A DNA stretch of 64,000 bases from Georgenia wutianyii (GTDB lineage Bacteria > Actinomycetota > Actinomycetes > Actinomycetales > Actinomycetaceae): NCBI RefSeq assembly GCF_006349365.1, contig NZ_CP040899.1:2294001-2358000 (forward strand). The letters are read 5' to 3'. Positions 32,784 to 41,393 of this stretch are shown piece after piece. Position numbers and translations under genes: made by a program. The stretch's first letter is position 1, and each line of letters begins with the position of its first letter. The notes under the pieces were generated by a model, which saw only the letters and a list, made by a program, of their open reading frames with translations, did no database searches and had not been told where the DNA came from.

Positions 32784-33779
32784 TCACAGCCACTTGTTCC
32801 ACTTGAAGATGACGTAGAGCACGCCGCCGCCCGCCACCATGATCACCAGCGACATGATGAACCCCCACCTCGACTCGATGATCACCGGCATGTAGCGGAA
32901 GTTCATGCCGTAGATGCTCGCGACCAGCGACGGCGCGAAGAAGATCGCCGCCCAGCTGGAGATCTTCTTCATCTGGTCGTTCTGCGCCAGGCTCGCGTCG
33001 TTCTGCGCCTTGCCCACGTGGGCGAGGTTGACGTTGAGCGCGTTGTCGAGGAGCGAGCGGAGCGTCTCGGCGCGGTCCAGGACGTGGATGGCGTGGTCGT
33101 CGACGTCGCGGAAGTACTCCCGCAGCCCCTGCGGCGCCCCGTAGTCGTCCGGGCGTCGCGCGAGCGTCTCGAAGATGCCGGGCAGCGGCCGGGTCGCCCG
33201 CTGGAGCTGCATGACCCTACGGCTGAGGGCGTAGATGCGCTCGGCCGACTCGCGGCCCGCGAACAGGTCGTCCTCGACGTCGTCGATGTCGTTGTCCAGC
33301 CCTTCGACGACGCCGGCGTGGTCGTCGACGACCTGGTCGGCCACGACGTACAGCACCGAGCTCGGCCCCAGGGCGAACAGCTCGCGGTCGCCCTCGAGCC
33401 GCGCCCGCGTCACCTCGAGGTCCGGCGACTGCGCGCGCCTGATCGTGATCGCGAAGCGCGGTCCCAGCACGACGTGCACCTCCCCGACGACGAGCTCGCC
33501 CGTCGCGTCGTGGAGAGTGGTGGTCGTGAGCACGACGAAGACGACGCCGTCGTAGCGTTCGAGCTTGGGCCGCTGGTGGCCGGTGAGCATGTCCTCCAGG
33601 AGCAGCGCGTGGAGGTCGAAGGCCTCGCCCAGGGAGTGCACCTCACGTTCGTCCGGGTCGTCGATGGCGATCCACGCCATCGCGTTCCCCTCACGGAGGT
33701 GCTCGTACGTCGCGGCGAGGCTGTCCGGGCTCGCGATCCGCTCACCGCCCACGTAGACGGAGTTGTTGACGACGGCCAC
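32784..33779 (-). CDS. corA: CorA-family magnesium/cobalt channel
   Basis: A 331-residue protein with the CorA architecture: a long cytoplasmic alpha/beta and helical N-terminal part and two C-terminal membrane helices, the first ending in YGMNF, the GMN selectivity signature. A short positively charged C-terminus follows (FKWNKWL). A GTG at 33779 with GGAGG 6 nt upstream is taken as start; the frame extends upstream but without homology. The pentamer takes up Mg2+ (or Co2+/Ni2+). It is preceded by a 166-bp leader region containing a two-tier hairpin. Confidence 0.9.
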   Translation of the reverse strand: MAVVNNSVYVGGERIASPDSLAATYEHLREGNAMAWIAIDDPDEREVHSLGEAFDLHALLLEDMLTGHQRPKLERYDGVVFVVLTTTTLHDATGELVVGEVHVVLGPRFAITIRRAQSPDLEVTRARLEGDRELFALGPSSVLYVVADQVVDDHAGVVEGLDNDIDDVEDDLFAGRESAERIYALSRRVMQLQRATRPLPGIFETLARRPDDYGAPQGLREYFRDVDDHAIHVLDRAETLRSLLDNALNVNLAHVGKAQNDASLAQNDQMKKISSWAAIFFAPSLVASIYGMNFRYMPVIIESRWGFIMSLVIMVAGGGVLYVIFKWNKWL

Positions 33780-33835
33780 GGTGTGCCTCCTGCCCGGTTC
33801 GCAGGGTGGGGTCACCGCTGCGGGGCGACACCGCT

Positions 33836-33863
33836 GCCCACCGGCGGGCTCCCGCAGGTGGGC
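33836..33863 (-). other. Two-tier hairpin between the HAD gene and corA
   Basis: GCCCACC pairs with GGTGGGC around an inner GCGGG/CCCGC stem. It is 83 bp beyond the HAD stop and 57 bp before the corA start, so it may terminate the former or lie in the corA leader. It does not show features that would identify a known Mg2+ riboswitch. Confidence 0.4.
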
Positions 33864-33945
33864 GACTCGCGCCCGGCCCCACGGTGCTCCCGCTCCTGCC
33901 CGCCCGCAACGCGGGCCGGGACCGGCGTGTGGTCGGCTCCGGACC

Positions 33946-34713
33946 TCAGGCGGTCGCCGCCGTGATGTCGGCGACGATGCGGCGGACGACGGCGGGGGTC
34001 TCCTCCGCGCCGGAGACCGCGAGGCACGGGACGCCGAGGGCCTTGACCGGGTAGTCGTTGCCGCCCTCGTCCAGGCGGTCACCGACGAACAGCATGTCGG
34101 CGAGGTCGATGCCGGTGTGCTCGGCCAGGCGGGTCATCCCGTAGGCCTTGTCCACGCCCTTACGGGTGATGTCGACCGACGTCGAGCCACCGGAGCGGAC
34201 CTCCAGGCCCGGCAGCAGGGGGGCGACGGCGGCGCGTAGCCGCTCCTTCTTCTCCCCCGTCGGGTCCCACGCGCGCTTGGCCTCGAGCGGGGCGCGCTGG
34301 CCGAGGGCGGAGAACGTGATCTGCGAGCCGCGGTCCTCCAGGACCGGGCCCCACGTCTCGTCCTCCCACAGGCCCAGGCGCCGGGCCTGCTCCTCGACGG
34401 CGGTCGTGGCGTCGGCGCGCTCCTGGGGCGTGAGGTCGTGGGCGTAGACCTGCTCGAGCGCGCCGCCCGTGAACCGGTAGTAGCGCGTGCCGCACGTGGG
34501 CATGAGGTGCAGGCGGGTGCGGGCGTCGTCGTCGATGTCGAGACGGTCGGTGACCTGGGTGGTGAACTGCTCGAGCTGCCCGCCGGAGATGATGCACACC
34601 GGGACGACGGCGAGCAGCTCGGCCAGTGCCTGCGCCATGTCCGGGGAGATCGGGGACTTCGAGGGGGTGAGGGTGTCGTCGAGGTCGAAGGCGACGAGGC
34701 GAGCTGCAGGCAT
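33946..34713 (-). CDS. HAD-IIB family sugar-phosphatase-like hydrolase
   Basis: A 255-residue HAD phosphatase. Motif I is VAFDLDDTLTPSK with the nucleophilic Asp near residue 9, motif II CIISGG, a conserved Lys in TRKGVDKAYG and motif IV FVGDRLDEGGND. The cap domain between them is of the C2B type, as in sucrose-phosphate phosphatase, trehalose-phosphate phosphatase and phosphomannomutase-like enzymes. The ATG at 34713 lies 6 nt after a TATCCT box, supporting a leaderless start there rather than the Met 5 codons upstream. The substrate is unknown; it stands between corA and an aldo/keto reductase on the same strand. Confidence 0.85.
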   Translation of the reverse strand: MPAARLVAFDLDDTLTPSKSPISPDMAQALAELLAVVPVCIISGGQLEQFTTQVTDRLDIDDDARTRLHLMPTCGTRYYRFTGGALEQVYAHDLTPQERADATTAVEEQARRLGLWEDETWGPVLEDRGSQITFSALGQRAPLEAKRAWDPTGEKKERLRAAVAPLLPGLEVRSGGSTSVDITRKGVDKAYGMTRLAEHTGIDLADMLFVGDRLDEGGNDYPVKALGVPCLAVSGAEETPAVVRRIVADITAATA

Positions 34714-34719
34714 CGGCCC

Positions 34720-34725
34720 AGGATA
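34720..34725 (-). promoter_or_regulatory. Leaderless -10 box (TATCCT) of the HAD gene
   Basis: TATCCT on the minus strand followed by 6 nt and the ATG at 34713. The box lies in the 21-bp gap after the aldo/keto reductase stop region. Confidence 0.45.
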
Positions 34726-34734
34726 CAAGCGGGC

Positions 34735-35556
34735 TCAGAACTCCTCGTGGACGTCCGGGTCCCCGCCCTGCCGCCCCCGGTGCAGCGCAGTGATCTGCGC
34801 CATCTCCGACTCGCTCAGCTCGAACCCGAAGACGTCGAGGTTCGAGCGCTGGCGCACCGGGCTGGAGGACTTCGGGATGGGCAGCACACCGAGCTGGACG
34901 TGCCAGCGGAGCACCACCTGGGAGACCTCGACGTCGTGCCGGCCCGCGATCTGCTCGATGACCGGCTCGGTGAGGAGCTCGGCACCCCGGGCCAGCGGGC
35001 GCCACGACTGGGTGAGCACGGTGCGCTCGGCGTCGGCGGCGCGCAGGTCGCGCTGGGTGAAGTAGGGGTGCAACTCGATCTGGTTGACCGCGGGGGCGAC
35101 GTCGGTCTCGGCGATGATCCGGTCGAGATGGGCGGCGGAGAAGTTCGAGACGCCGATCGAGCGGACGACGCCCTCCTCGCGCAGCGTGATCATCGCGCGC
35201 CACGAGTCGACGTACTTGTCGACCCGCGGCAGCGGCCAGTGGATGAGGTAGAGGTCGACGTACTCGACGCCGAGCTTGCGGCGGGAGGTCTCGAAGGCGC
35301 GGAGGGTGGACTCGTAGCCCTGGTCCTGCCCGCGCAGCTTCGTCGTCACGACGATCTCCTCGCGCGGGACGCCGGACTCGGCGATGCCGCGCCCCACGCC
35401 CTCCTCGTTCCCGTAGCTCGCCGCGGTGTCGACGAGCCGGTAGCCGAGCTCGAGGGCGCTGCGCACCGCCGTGGGTGCGTCCTCCTTCATCGGGTACGTG
35501 CCGAGGCCGATGGCGGGGATGCGGCTGCCGTCGTTGAGCGTGAGAAGGGGAACCAT
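34735..35556 (-). CDS. Aldo/keto reductase
   Basis: A 273-residue (beta/alpha)8 NADPH reductase. The catalytic tetrad is visible: Asp in YRLVDTAASYGNE, Tyr in the same motif, Lys in VTTKLRG and His in LYLIHWPLP. The C-terminal IPKSSSPVRQRSNLDVF binds the NADPH phosphate. The sequence resembles the AKR5 group (2,5-diketo-gluconate reductase-like and methylglyoxal-reducing enzymes). Starts at 35556 and 35565 are both possible. Its role may be aldehyde detoxification; no operon partner gives a firmer hint. Confidence 0.9.
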   Translation of the reverse strand: MVPLLTLNDGSRIPAIGLGTYPMKEDAPTAVRSALELGYRLVDTAASYGNEEGVGRGIAESGVPREEIVVTTKLRGQDQGYESTLRAFETSRRKLGVEYVDLYLIHWPLPRVDKYVDSWRAMITLREEGVVRSIGVSNFSAAHLDRIIAETDVAPAVNQIELHPYFTQRDLRAADAERTVLTQSWRPLARGAELLTEPVIEQIAGRHDVEVSQVVLRWHVQLGVLPIPKSSSPVRQRSNLDVFGFELSESEMAQITALHRGRQGGDPDVHEEF

Positions 35557-35604
35557 GCGCCCCATTCTGCCGACAGCCGGCCGTCGCGCCCGACGAGACA
35601 GGCT

Positions 35605-35629
35605 GTGCGCCCCGCAGCAGCGGGCGCAC
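35605..35629 (-). terminator. Hairpin terminator after oleD
   Basis: GTGCGCCC (35605-35612) pairs with GGGCGCAC (35622-35629) over a 9-nt loop, 19 bp downstream of the oleD stop. Confidence 0.55.
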
Positions 35630-35647
35630 CGGCGGGTCGGCCGGGGG

Positions 35648-36622
35648 TCAGCCGCGGTAGTGCTCGGCGAGGCGGGCCAGGCCCTCGTCCAGGCTCACGG
35701 CGGGCTCCCAGCCGAGGACCTCGCGCGTGCGGCGCTGGTCGAACCAGTGGGCGGTGGACAGCTGCTCGGCGAGGAAGCGCGTCATCGGCGGCTCGTCGTG
35801 GCCCGGGCGCACGGCCCACACCGCCTCGACGAGTCCGCCGGCCACCCGGGCCAGCGCTGCCGGCACCCGCCAGCCCGGCGGCGGCGCCCCCGCGGCGAGA
35901 CAGATCCCGGCGATGAGGTCGCCCACCGGGCGCGGCTCCCCGTTCGTCACCACCAGCGCCTGGCCGTGCGCCTCGGGCGCCCGCTCCAGGGCGGCGACCA
36001 GCGCGTCCGCGGCGTTGTCGACGTAGACGGAGTCGACCATCGCCGCGCCGTGGTCGAGCAGGGGCAGCCGTCCCGCCCGCGCGCGCTCGACGATGCGGGC
36101 GACGAGCTGGGTGTCCCCCGGACCCCACACGAGGTGCGGGCGCACGGCGAGGACCGCGAGGTCGGCGTCGTCGGCGGCGAGCGCGAGCAGCTCGGCGGCG
36201 GCCTTGGTGCGCGCGTAGCTCCCGTGGGCCCGCTCCGGCTCGGCCGGACCTGCGCCGTCGCCGACGAGCGACCCGCCCGTGTGCGCGACCGACGGCGATG
36301 ACACGTGGACGAAGCGTCGCACCCCGACCATCCGGGCCGCGGTGAGGAGCGTGCGCGTGCCCTCGACGTTGACCTGCTCGAACTCGCGCAGCGGCCCGCT
36401 CACCGACACCTTGGCGGCGAGGTGGACGACGGCGTCGCGCCCCTCGACGGCCCGGGCGACGGCGCGGGGGTCGGTGAGCGACCCCAGCGCGTCGTGCGCG
36501 CCGGGGACGCCCGCGGGGCGGCGCTGGAAGGTGCGCACGTCGTGCCCGGCGGCGACGAGCCGCTCGGCTGTGCGCCGGCCGAGCATGCCGCTCGCGCCGG
36601 TGACGAGCACCCGCAGCCGCAC
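35648..36622 (-). CDS. oleD: OleD, NAD(P)-dependent 2-alkyl-3-oxo-acid reductase
   Basis: A 324-residue extended SDR/3-beta-HSD-type reductase. The Rossmann motif VLVTGASGMLGRRTAERL starts at about residue 4, the catalytic Tyr/Lys in GSYARTKAAAE, and VDSVYVDNAADALVAAL is the usual downstream block. The GTG at 36622 has GGGGAGGAG just before it and puts the Rossmann motif at the N-terminus; an alternative GTG at 36721 overlaps the oleBC stop and would add 33 low-complexity residues. OleD reduces the beta-keto acid made by OleA. It is third in the oleA-oleBC-oleD operon and ends at a hairpin. Confidence 0.9.
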   Translation of the reverse strand: MRLRVLVTGASGMLGRRTAERLVAAGHDVRTFQRRPAGVPGAHDALGSLTDPRAVARAVEGRDAVVHLAAKVSVSGPLREFEQVNVEGTRTLLTAARMVGVRRFVHVSSPSVAHTGGSLVGDGAGPAEPERAHGSYARTKAAAELLALAADDADLAVLAVRPHLVWGPGDTQLVARIVERARAGRLPLLDHGAAMVDSVYVDNAADALVAALERAPEAHGQALVVTNGEPRPVGDLIAGICLAAGAPPPGWRVPAALARVAGGLVEAVWAVRPGHDEPPMTRFLAEQLSTAHWFDQRRTREVLGWEPAVSLDEGLARLAEHYRG

Positions 36623-36717
36623 CGGCTCCTCCCCGGCGACGGCGCGCAGCCCGGTCGGCTCCTCCGTCGCGGCCGCGTGCCGTCGGCCGCGGGACACACC
36701 GTGCCCCCGGGCACCGC

Positions 36718-39465
36718 TCACGGCCGGCCCATCCGGCCGCCGGCGAGGGCCTGCTCGGCCCAGCGCGCGATGCGGCCGCGTTCGATCTTCGCGTTGTGCC
36801 GCACGTCGGTCGGCAGCTCCGGCACGCGCAGCACGGCGGACACCGGGACGCCGACGTCGGCGCCGACCGCGCGCCGCACGGCCCGCGTGAGACCGGGCGT
36901 GGCGAGGGAGGGCGCCGAGCCCGAGCGCCGGTCCACCGACGGGTCGGTCTCGAGGACGACGACGAGCTGCTGGGTACCGGCCGGTCCCACACCGACGGCC
37001 GCGGCCCTGCGCACGCCAGGCACGCGCTCGGCCGCGTGCTCCACGGCCACCGGGGTGATGACGCCGCCGGGCGCGGTGACGACGTGGGCCAGGCGGCCCT
37101 CGACCCACAGCCGCCCGCGCGCGTCGAGGTGCCCGACGTCGCCGGTGCGGTGGCGCCCGGCGTGGTCGGCACTGGCCCGCTGGGTCGCCCACAGCCGGTC
37201 GTAGGTGCGCTTGAGGTGTGGCGCGGCGACGAGCACCTCGCCGGTGACACCCGGCGCGGTGGTCGGCTCGCCGGTGGCGGCGCCGTCGTCGAGCGGGACG
37301 ATGCTCACCTCGGTGCCCGGGACGGGGCGACCGACGCACGTGCCACCGCCCGCGCCCGGGACGGTGCCGACGTCGGCGAGGGCGTCGCGGATCTCGGCGA
37401 GGCCGATGTCGGTGACCGGCAGCACCTCGGTCATCCCGTAGGGCGTGCGGGCATCCGCGTCCGGCATGACCTCCGCGACGCGGGCGAGCAGCTCTGGTGG
37501 GATCGGCGCGCCGGCGGACAGGAAGAGGCTGACCCCGGCGAGCGCCTCGCGCTGCTCGGCCGTGAGGTCCGCGGCCGTGGCCAGGACGTTGCGCAGGGCG
37601 CTCGGCGACGTGAAGACGGCCGCTGCTCCCCCGGCGCGGACGGCGTCGGCGAGCGCGGAGGCGGTGAGCGTCGCGGGCGCCGTCACGTCCATGTCCGGGA
37701 CGACGGCGAGCGAGCCGAGCGCGGTCCCGAGCAGCGCGAACGGCGCGAACCCGGCGACGAACGGCGTCCCGGGGCCCAGCCCGTAGGTCGCGGCGAGGGT
37801 GTCGCGCATCCCGCACAGGCCGCGGTGGCTGTAGCGCACGCCCTTGGCCGGCCCGGTGGACCCGGAGGTGAAGAGGATGGCGGCGTCGTCGTCGAGGTCC
37901 GGCTCGGGCGGCAGGGCGATGCCCGCCCGCTCGAGGCCGGCGCCGCGGGCGAGGAGGCGGGGCAGGGTGTCGCTCACCCCCAGGGCGCGGGCGGCGGGAG
38001 CGGGCAGCTCGGTGGCGGCGATGCGCCGTCCGGGCCAGGCCATGATTCGCGCGCCGACGAGGCCACGCTCGATGCCGATGACGACGTCCGGTCCGGCGCC
38101 GCGGATCGCGCGGCTCATGCCGCGCAGGCCCAGGCCCTGGTCGGCGACGACCGCGACCGCGCCGAGCCGAAGGCACGCGAACAGCGCCGTGGTGAGGTCG
38201 ACGCCCGGGGTGATGAGCAGGCTGACGCGCTGCCCGGGCCGCACGCCGGAGTCGTGCAGGGCGAGTGCGAGGTGGCGCACGCGGGTGGCGAGCTCGCGCC
38301 AGGTGACGGTCTCGGTGCTGCCCGGGTGCAGGGCGACGACGGCCGGGCTGTCGTCCTCCCGCCGGTCCTCGAGCACGGCCGTGAGCGACCGCGGTCGGTC
38401 GTCCTCCAGAACCCCGCTGGCGCGCACACCTCGCCTGTCGCGCGAAAGTCCGCTGTCGCGCACAACTCGGCTGTCGGGCGAAAGTCCGCTGTCGCGCACA
38501 ACTCGGCTGTCGCCGCGGGATGTGGTCGCCACCCCTTGCGCCGACAGCGGGGTTTCGCTCGAGAGCGGGGTTTCGCGGGGGAACCGGGAGTCGAGCCAGG
38601 CGACGACGGTTCCGGCGACGTCGGCGTCCTCGGTGAGCAGGTGGCCTGCGCCCTCGAAGCGGTGGACGTCGGCGTGCGGCAGGCGCCGCAGGAGGTCCTC
38701 GAGGTAACGCCCCTGGAAGACCGGGTCGCGCGGGCCCCAGAGGACGAGCGCGGGCACGGTGAGCCGGGCGACGCCGTCGGCCACCGCGTCGAGCGCCGGA
38801 CGGCTCGGATGGTCCGGGCCGGCCGGGATGTCGGCGACGAAGTCCGCGACGGCCTGCCTGTCCTCGTCGTACGGCGCGAGGTAGGCGGCGCGGACCTCCG
38901 GCTCCAGCGGCGGGGAGGCCAGCGCGAGCGTGGCGCGCAGGAACGTCCTGGTCCCGCTCGTCGCCCAGCCGTGGACGGTCGGGTGGCCGGCGAGGCGCAG
39001 GAGCACAGGGATGTGGGAGGAGTCGTCGTGGTGGACGGCCGTGTTCGTCACGACGACGCCGGCGAGCAGCTCGGGGTGCTCCACGGCCCAGCCGAGCGAG
39101 ACGACCCCGCCCCAGTCGTGGCCCACGGTGACGACCGGCCCGGTGAGACCGAGGGTGTCGGTGAGCGCGCCGAGGTCGGCGATCCGGTCGCCCAGGCGCC
39201 GCAGCCGCCCGTCACGCTCGGAGTAGCCCATCCCGAGCTGGTCGACGGCGACGACGCGCCACCCCTGCGCGGCGGCGGCGGGCAGCAGCGCGCGCCACAG
39301 GTAGGACCACGTCGGGTTGCCGTGGACGGCGAGCAGCGTGCCCCGCGGCGGGCCGGTGAGGTCCGGCTCGTTGTCGAGCAGGTGCCAGGTGACCGGCGGG
39401 TCCTCCCCCGTGCCCGGCACTGTGACGTGACGCCGCCAGCGCGCCTCCAGGCCCGGCAGGCTCAC
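36718..39465 (-). CDS. oleBC: OleBC fusion: beta-lactone decarboxylase joined to beta-lactone synthetase
   Basis: A 915-residue fusion. Residues 1 to about 285 are OleB, an alpha/beta hydrolase of the haloalkane-dehalogenase type with the oxyanion strand AVHGNPTWSYLWR and nucleophile motif GHDWGG. Residues about 355-915 are OleC, an adenylate-forming enzyme with ILFTSGSTGPAKGVRYSH, TPYGMTE and HRTGDVGHLD. OleC makes the beta-lactone from the beta-hydroxy acid and OleB decarboxylates it to an olefin. Fusion is known in actinobacterial ole clusters. The GTG at 39465 overlaps the oleA stop. The linker (about 295-352) is encoded by repeats of an 18-bp unit that also occurs as non-coding DNA after tatB. 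Confidence 0.92.
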   Translation of the reverse strand: MSLPGLEARWRRHVTVPGTGEDPPVTWHLLDNEPDLTGPPRGTLLAVHGNPTWSYLWRALLPAAAAQGWRVVAVDQLGMGYSERDGRLRRLGDRIADLGALTDTLGLTGPVVTVGHDWGGVVSLGWAVEHPELLAGVVVTNTAVHHDDSSHIPVLLRLAGHPTVHGWATSGTRTFLRATLALASPPLEPEVRAAYLAPYDEDRQAVADFVADIPAGPDHPSRPALDAVADGVARLTVPALVLWGPRDPVFQGRYLEDLLRRLPHADVHRFEGAGHLLTEDADVAGTVVAWLDSRFPRETPLSSETPLSAQGVATTSRGDSRVVRDSGLSPDSRVVRDSGLSRDRRGVRASGVLEDDRPRSLTAVLEDRREDDSPAVVALHPGSTETVTWRELATRVRHLALALHDSGVRPGQRVSLLITPGVDLTTALFACLRLGAVAVVADQGLGLRGMSRAIRGAGPDVVIGIERGLVGARIMAWPGRRIAATELPAPAARALGVSDTLPRLLARGAGLERAGIALPPEPDLDDDAAILFTSGSTGPAKGVRYSHRGLCGMRDTLAATYGLGPGTPFVAGFAPFALLGTALGSLAVVPDMDVTAPATLTASALADAVRAGGAAAVFTSPSALRNVLATAADLTAEQREALAGVSLFLSAGAPIPPELLARVAEVMPDADARTPYGMTEVLPVTDIGLAEIRDALADVGTVPGAGGGTCVGRPVPGTEVSIVPLDDGAATGEPTTAPGVTGEVLVAAPHLKRTYDRLWATQRASADHAGRHRTGDVGHLDARGRLWVEGRLAHVVTAPGGVITPVAVEHAAERVPGVRRAAAVGVGPAGTQQLVVVLETDPSVDRRSGSAPSLATPGLTRAVRRAVGADVGVPVSAVLRVPELPTDVRHNAKIERGRIARWAEQALAGGRMGRP
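38424..38576. repeat. 18-bp repeat array inside the oleBC linker
   Basis: Five direct units start at 38424, 38442, 38460, 38478 and 38496 (commonest GCGAAAGTCCGCTGTCGC and GCACAACTCGGCTGTCGC). Two units in inverted orientation lie at 38541 and 38559 (CGAGAGCGGGGTTTCGC type). Because 18 is a multiple of 3 the frame stays open and the protein gains a repeating Ser-Arg-Val-Val-Arg-Asp-like linker. Confidence 0.85.
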
Positions 39466-40496
39466 CACTCGAGCTCGAGCATCGCCGTGTTGAGGCCCGA
39501 CCCCACCCCCATGCACAGCACCCGGTCCCCCGGTGCGAGCGAGTCGGCCTGCGCCGCGAGCGTCATCGGCAGCGAGGCCGGTCCGACGTTGCCCCAGTAG
39601 GCGAAGGTGATCGGCACCCGGTCGGCGGGCAGGTCGATCGCCTCGATGATCGCGTTCGTGTAGGGCGTGGAGATCTGGTGGGTGACGTAGCGGTCCATGT
39701 CCGACCACCGGAAGCCCGCGCCGTTGTTCGCCTCGGTGAACGCGGCGGTGACGAGCGGCAGACCGCCCTCGAGCAGGCCCTTGGTGTCGGTGAACATGCC
39801 GTCCAGGCTGCCCACGCACAGCTCGTGGTGCTCGGTGCCCGCCCGCGAGACGCCGCCGACGACGCGGTGGCCCCCGGGGTGGAGGTCGGCCCGACCGATG
39901 ACGGCGGCCGCGGCGCCGCTGCCGAGGGTGAGGGAGGCGAACTCGCGGCGGTAGTCCTCGCGCGTGACCTCCGGGCGCGACAGGCGTCGCAGCGTCGTCT
40001 CCTGGGTGCCGCGGGAGTCCTCGCTGTTGACGATGACGGCGTAGTCGATCTGGCCCGCGTCGACCATCGTCGCGGCGAGCATGATGCCGTTGACGAAGCC
40101 GAGGCACGCGTTGGTGATGTCGAAGTTCACCGCCGACGGCGGCAGCGACAGCCCGTGGTGCACGCGCACCGCGACGGACGGCTCGAGGTGGGTGCGGGTG
40201 ACGGAGGTGTTGACGAGCAGCCCGACCCGGGCGGGGTCCACCCCGGCCTCGGCGAGCGCCTTGGCGCCGGCCTCGATCGCCGGGTCGTCGAACCGTGTCC
40301 CCGGCTCCCACCAGCGCCGTTCCACCACCCCGGACACCCGCTCGAGCAGGTTGTCGGGCAGGCGCAGCCGCCGGCGCGTCGGCGCCAGCTCGTCCTCGAA
40401 TCGCGCCGAGGACACCCGCACGGGCGCCTCGATGTGCGTGACGGCGAGAAGGGCCGCGTTGGAGTAGCGGAAAGTCGCGTTACCAGCGGGAGTCAC
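39462..40496 (-). CDS. oleA: OleA, thiolase-superfamily acyl-CoA condensing enzyme
   Basis: A 344-residue condensing enzyme of the KAS III-like fold. The nucleophile is Cys131 in ITNACLGFVNG; His in YVTHQIS and Asn in YWGNVGP complete the active site, and Glu105 in THLEPS may be the residue that activates the second acyl-CoA. OleA condenses two long fatty acyl-CoA molecules head to head into a 2-alkyl-3-ketoacid. The GTG at 40496 gives the expected N-terminus (GNATFRYSNAALLAV) and follows a TAAAGT box by 6 nt, so the operon message is probably leaderless. It heads oleA-oleBC-oleD. Confidence 0.93.
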   Translation of the reverse strand: MTPAGNATFRYSNAALLAVTHIEAPVRVSSARFEDELAPTRRRLRLPDNLLERVSGVVERRWWEPGTRFDDPAIEAGAKALAEAGVDPARVGLLVNTSVTRTHLEPSVAVRVHHGLSLPPSAVNFDITNACLGFVNGIMLAATMVDAGQIDYAVIVNSEDSRGTQETTLRRLSRPEVTREDYRREFASLTLGSGAAAAVIGRADLHPGGHRVVGGVSRAGTEHHELCVGSLDGMFTDTKGLLEGGLPLVTAAFTEANNGAGFRWSDMDRYVTHQISTPYTNAIIEAIDLPADRVPITFAYWGNVGPASLPMTLAAQADSLAPGDRVLCMGVGSGLNTAMLELEW

Positions 40497-40502
40497 CAGA
40501 CG

Positions 40503-40508
40503 ACTTTA
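40503..40508 (-). promoter_or_regulatory. Leaderless -10 box (TAAAGT) of the ole operon
   Basis: On the minus strand TAAAGT, 6 nt, then the oleA GTG. The best AT-rich island in the 138-bp divergent region between oleA and the phosphorylase. Confidence 0.5.
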
Positions 40509-40634
40509 ACGGCGGTCCAGGACAGGCCGCACACGGACGGGCGTGTGTGCGCCCGGCCACACATCGGGTCCCGGCTCGCCGGTGTGCCCGCGTGGCAGCA
40601 TGAACCCACCCCGTCCCCCGTCCCAGGAGATCCC

Positions 40635-41351
40635 ATGCCTACCCCCCACATCGCCGCAGCCCCCGGCGACTTCGCCCCCGCGGTCCTCATGCCGGGCGAC
40701 CCCCGGCGGGCCCAGCGCATCGCCGAGATGCTCATGCCCGACGCCCGCCTCGTCAACGACGTGCGCGGCATGCTCGGCTTCACCGGCACGGTGGACGGGC
40801 GCCCGCTGAGCGTCATGGGCTCGGGGATGGGCCAGCCCTCGGCGACGATCTACGCCACCGAGCTCTTCCGCGAGTACGACGTCCAGCGCATCATCCGCGT
40901 CGGCACCGCGGGCGGCATCTCCCCCAAGGTCCGGGTCGGCGACGTCCTCGTCGGCCTCGGCGCCCACACCGACTCGGCGATGAACCAGCACCGCATCCCG
41001 GGGATCAACTACTCCGCCGTCGCCTCCTTCGAGCTCGCCGAGGCGGCCGTGCGCGCCGCCCGCGAGAAGGGCATCGAGAACTACCACGTCGGCACGATCG
41101 TCTCCCGCGACCACTTCTACCTCAAGGTCCCCGGGCAGACCGAGGCGCTGGGCGCCTACGGCGTGCTCGGCGTGGAGATGGAGGCCGCCGCGCTGTACGG
41201 GGTGGCGGCCGAGCTCGGGCGCCAGGCGCTGACCGTGCTCACCGTCTCCGACCACCTCCTCGACAGCTCCCAGGACATGAGCGCCGAGGAGCGCGAGACG
41301 ACGTTCCAGGGCGCGCTGTCCCTCGCCGTCGCCGCGGCCCTGTCCGACTGA
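40635..41351 (+). CDS. deoD: Purine-nucleoside phosphorylase, DeoD-type
   Basis: A 238-residue phosphorylase of the bacterial hexameric class. Blocks: VLMPGDPRRAQRIAE, the phosphate-binding region GMGQPSATIYATEL, RVGTAGGISPKVRVGDV, the ribose-binding GVEMEAAALYGVA and the catalytic Asp in VSDHLLD. It splits purine nucleosides with phosphate for salvage. AGGAG lies 6 nt before the ATG. It is monocistronic and ends in a strong bidirectional hairpin shared with the convergent Nudix gene. Confidence 0.95.
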   Translation: MPTPHIAAAPGDFAPAVLMPGDPRRAQRIAEMLMPDARLVNDVRGMLGFTGTVDGRPLSVMGSGMGQPSATIYATELFREYDVQRIIRVGTAGGISPKVRVGDVLVGLGAHTDSAMNQHRIPGINYSAVASFELAEAAVRAAREKGIENYHVGTIVSRDHFYLKVPGQTEALGAYGVLGVEMEAAALYGVAAELGRQALTVLTVSDHLLDSSQDMSAEERETTFQGALSLAVAAALSD

Positions 41352-41358
41352 GCGTGAC

Positions 41359-41389
41359 GCCGGCCGGGCACGTGAGGTGCCCGGCCGGC
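41359..41389. terminator. Bidirectional terminator
   Basis: A perfect 13-bp stem GCCGGCCGGGCAC with its complement around a 5-nt loop, between convergent genes ending at 41351 and 41394. Confidence 0.75.
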
Positions 41390-41393
41390 GACC

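Noticed and set aside
33836..33863. Magnesium riboswitch upstream of corA
   Set aside because: Only a two-tier hairpin is visible; no set of conserved loops of a known Mg2+ riboswitch could be recognised.
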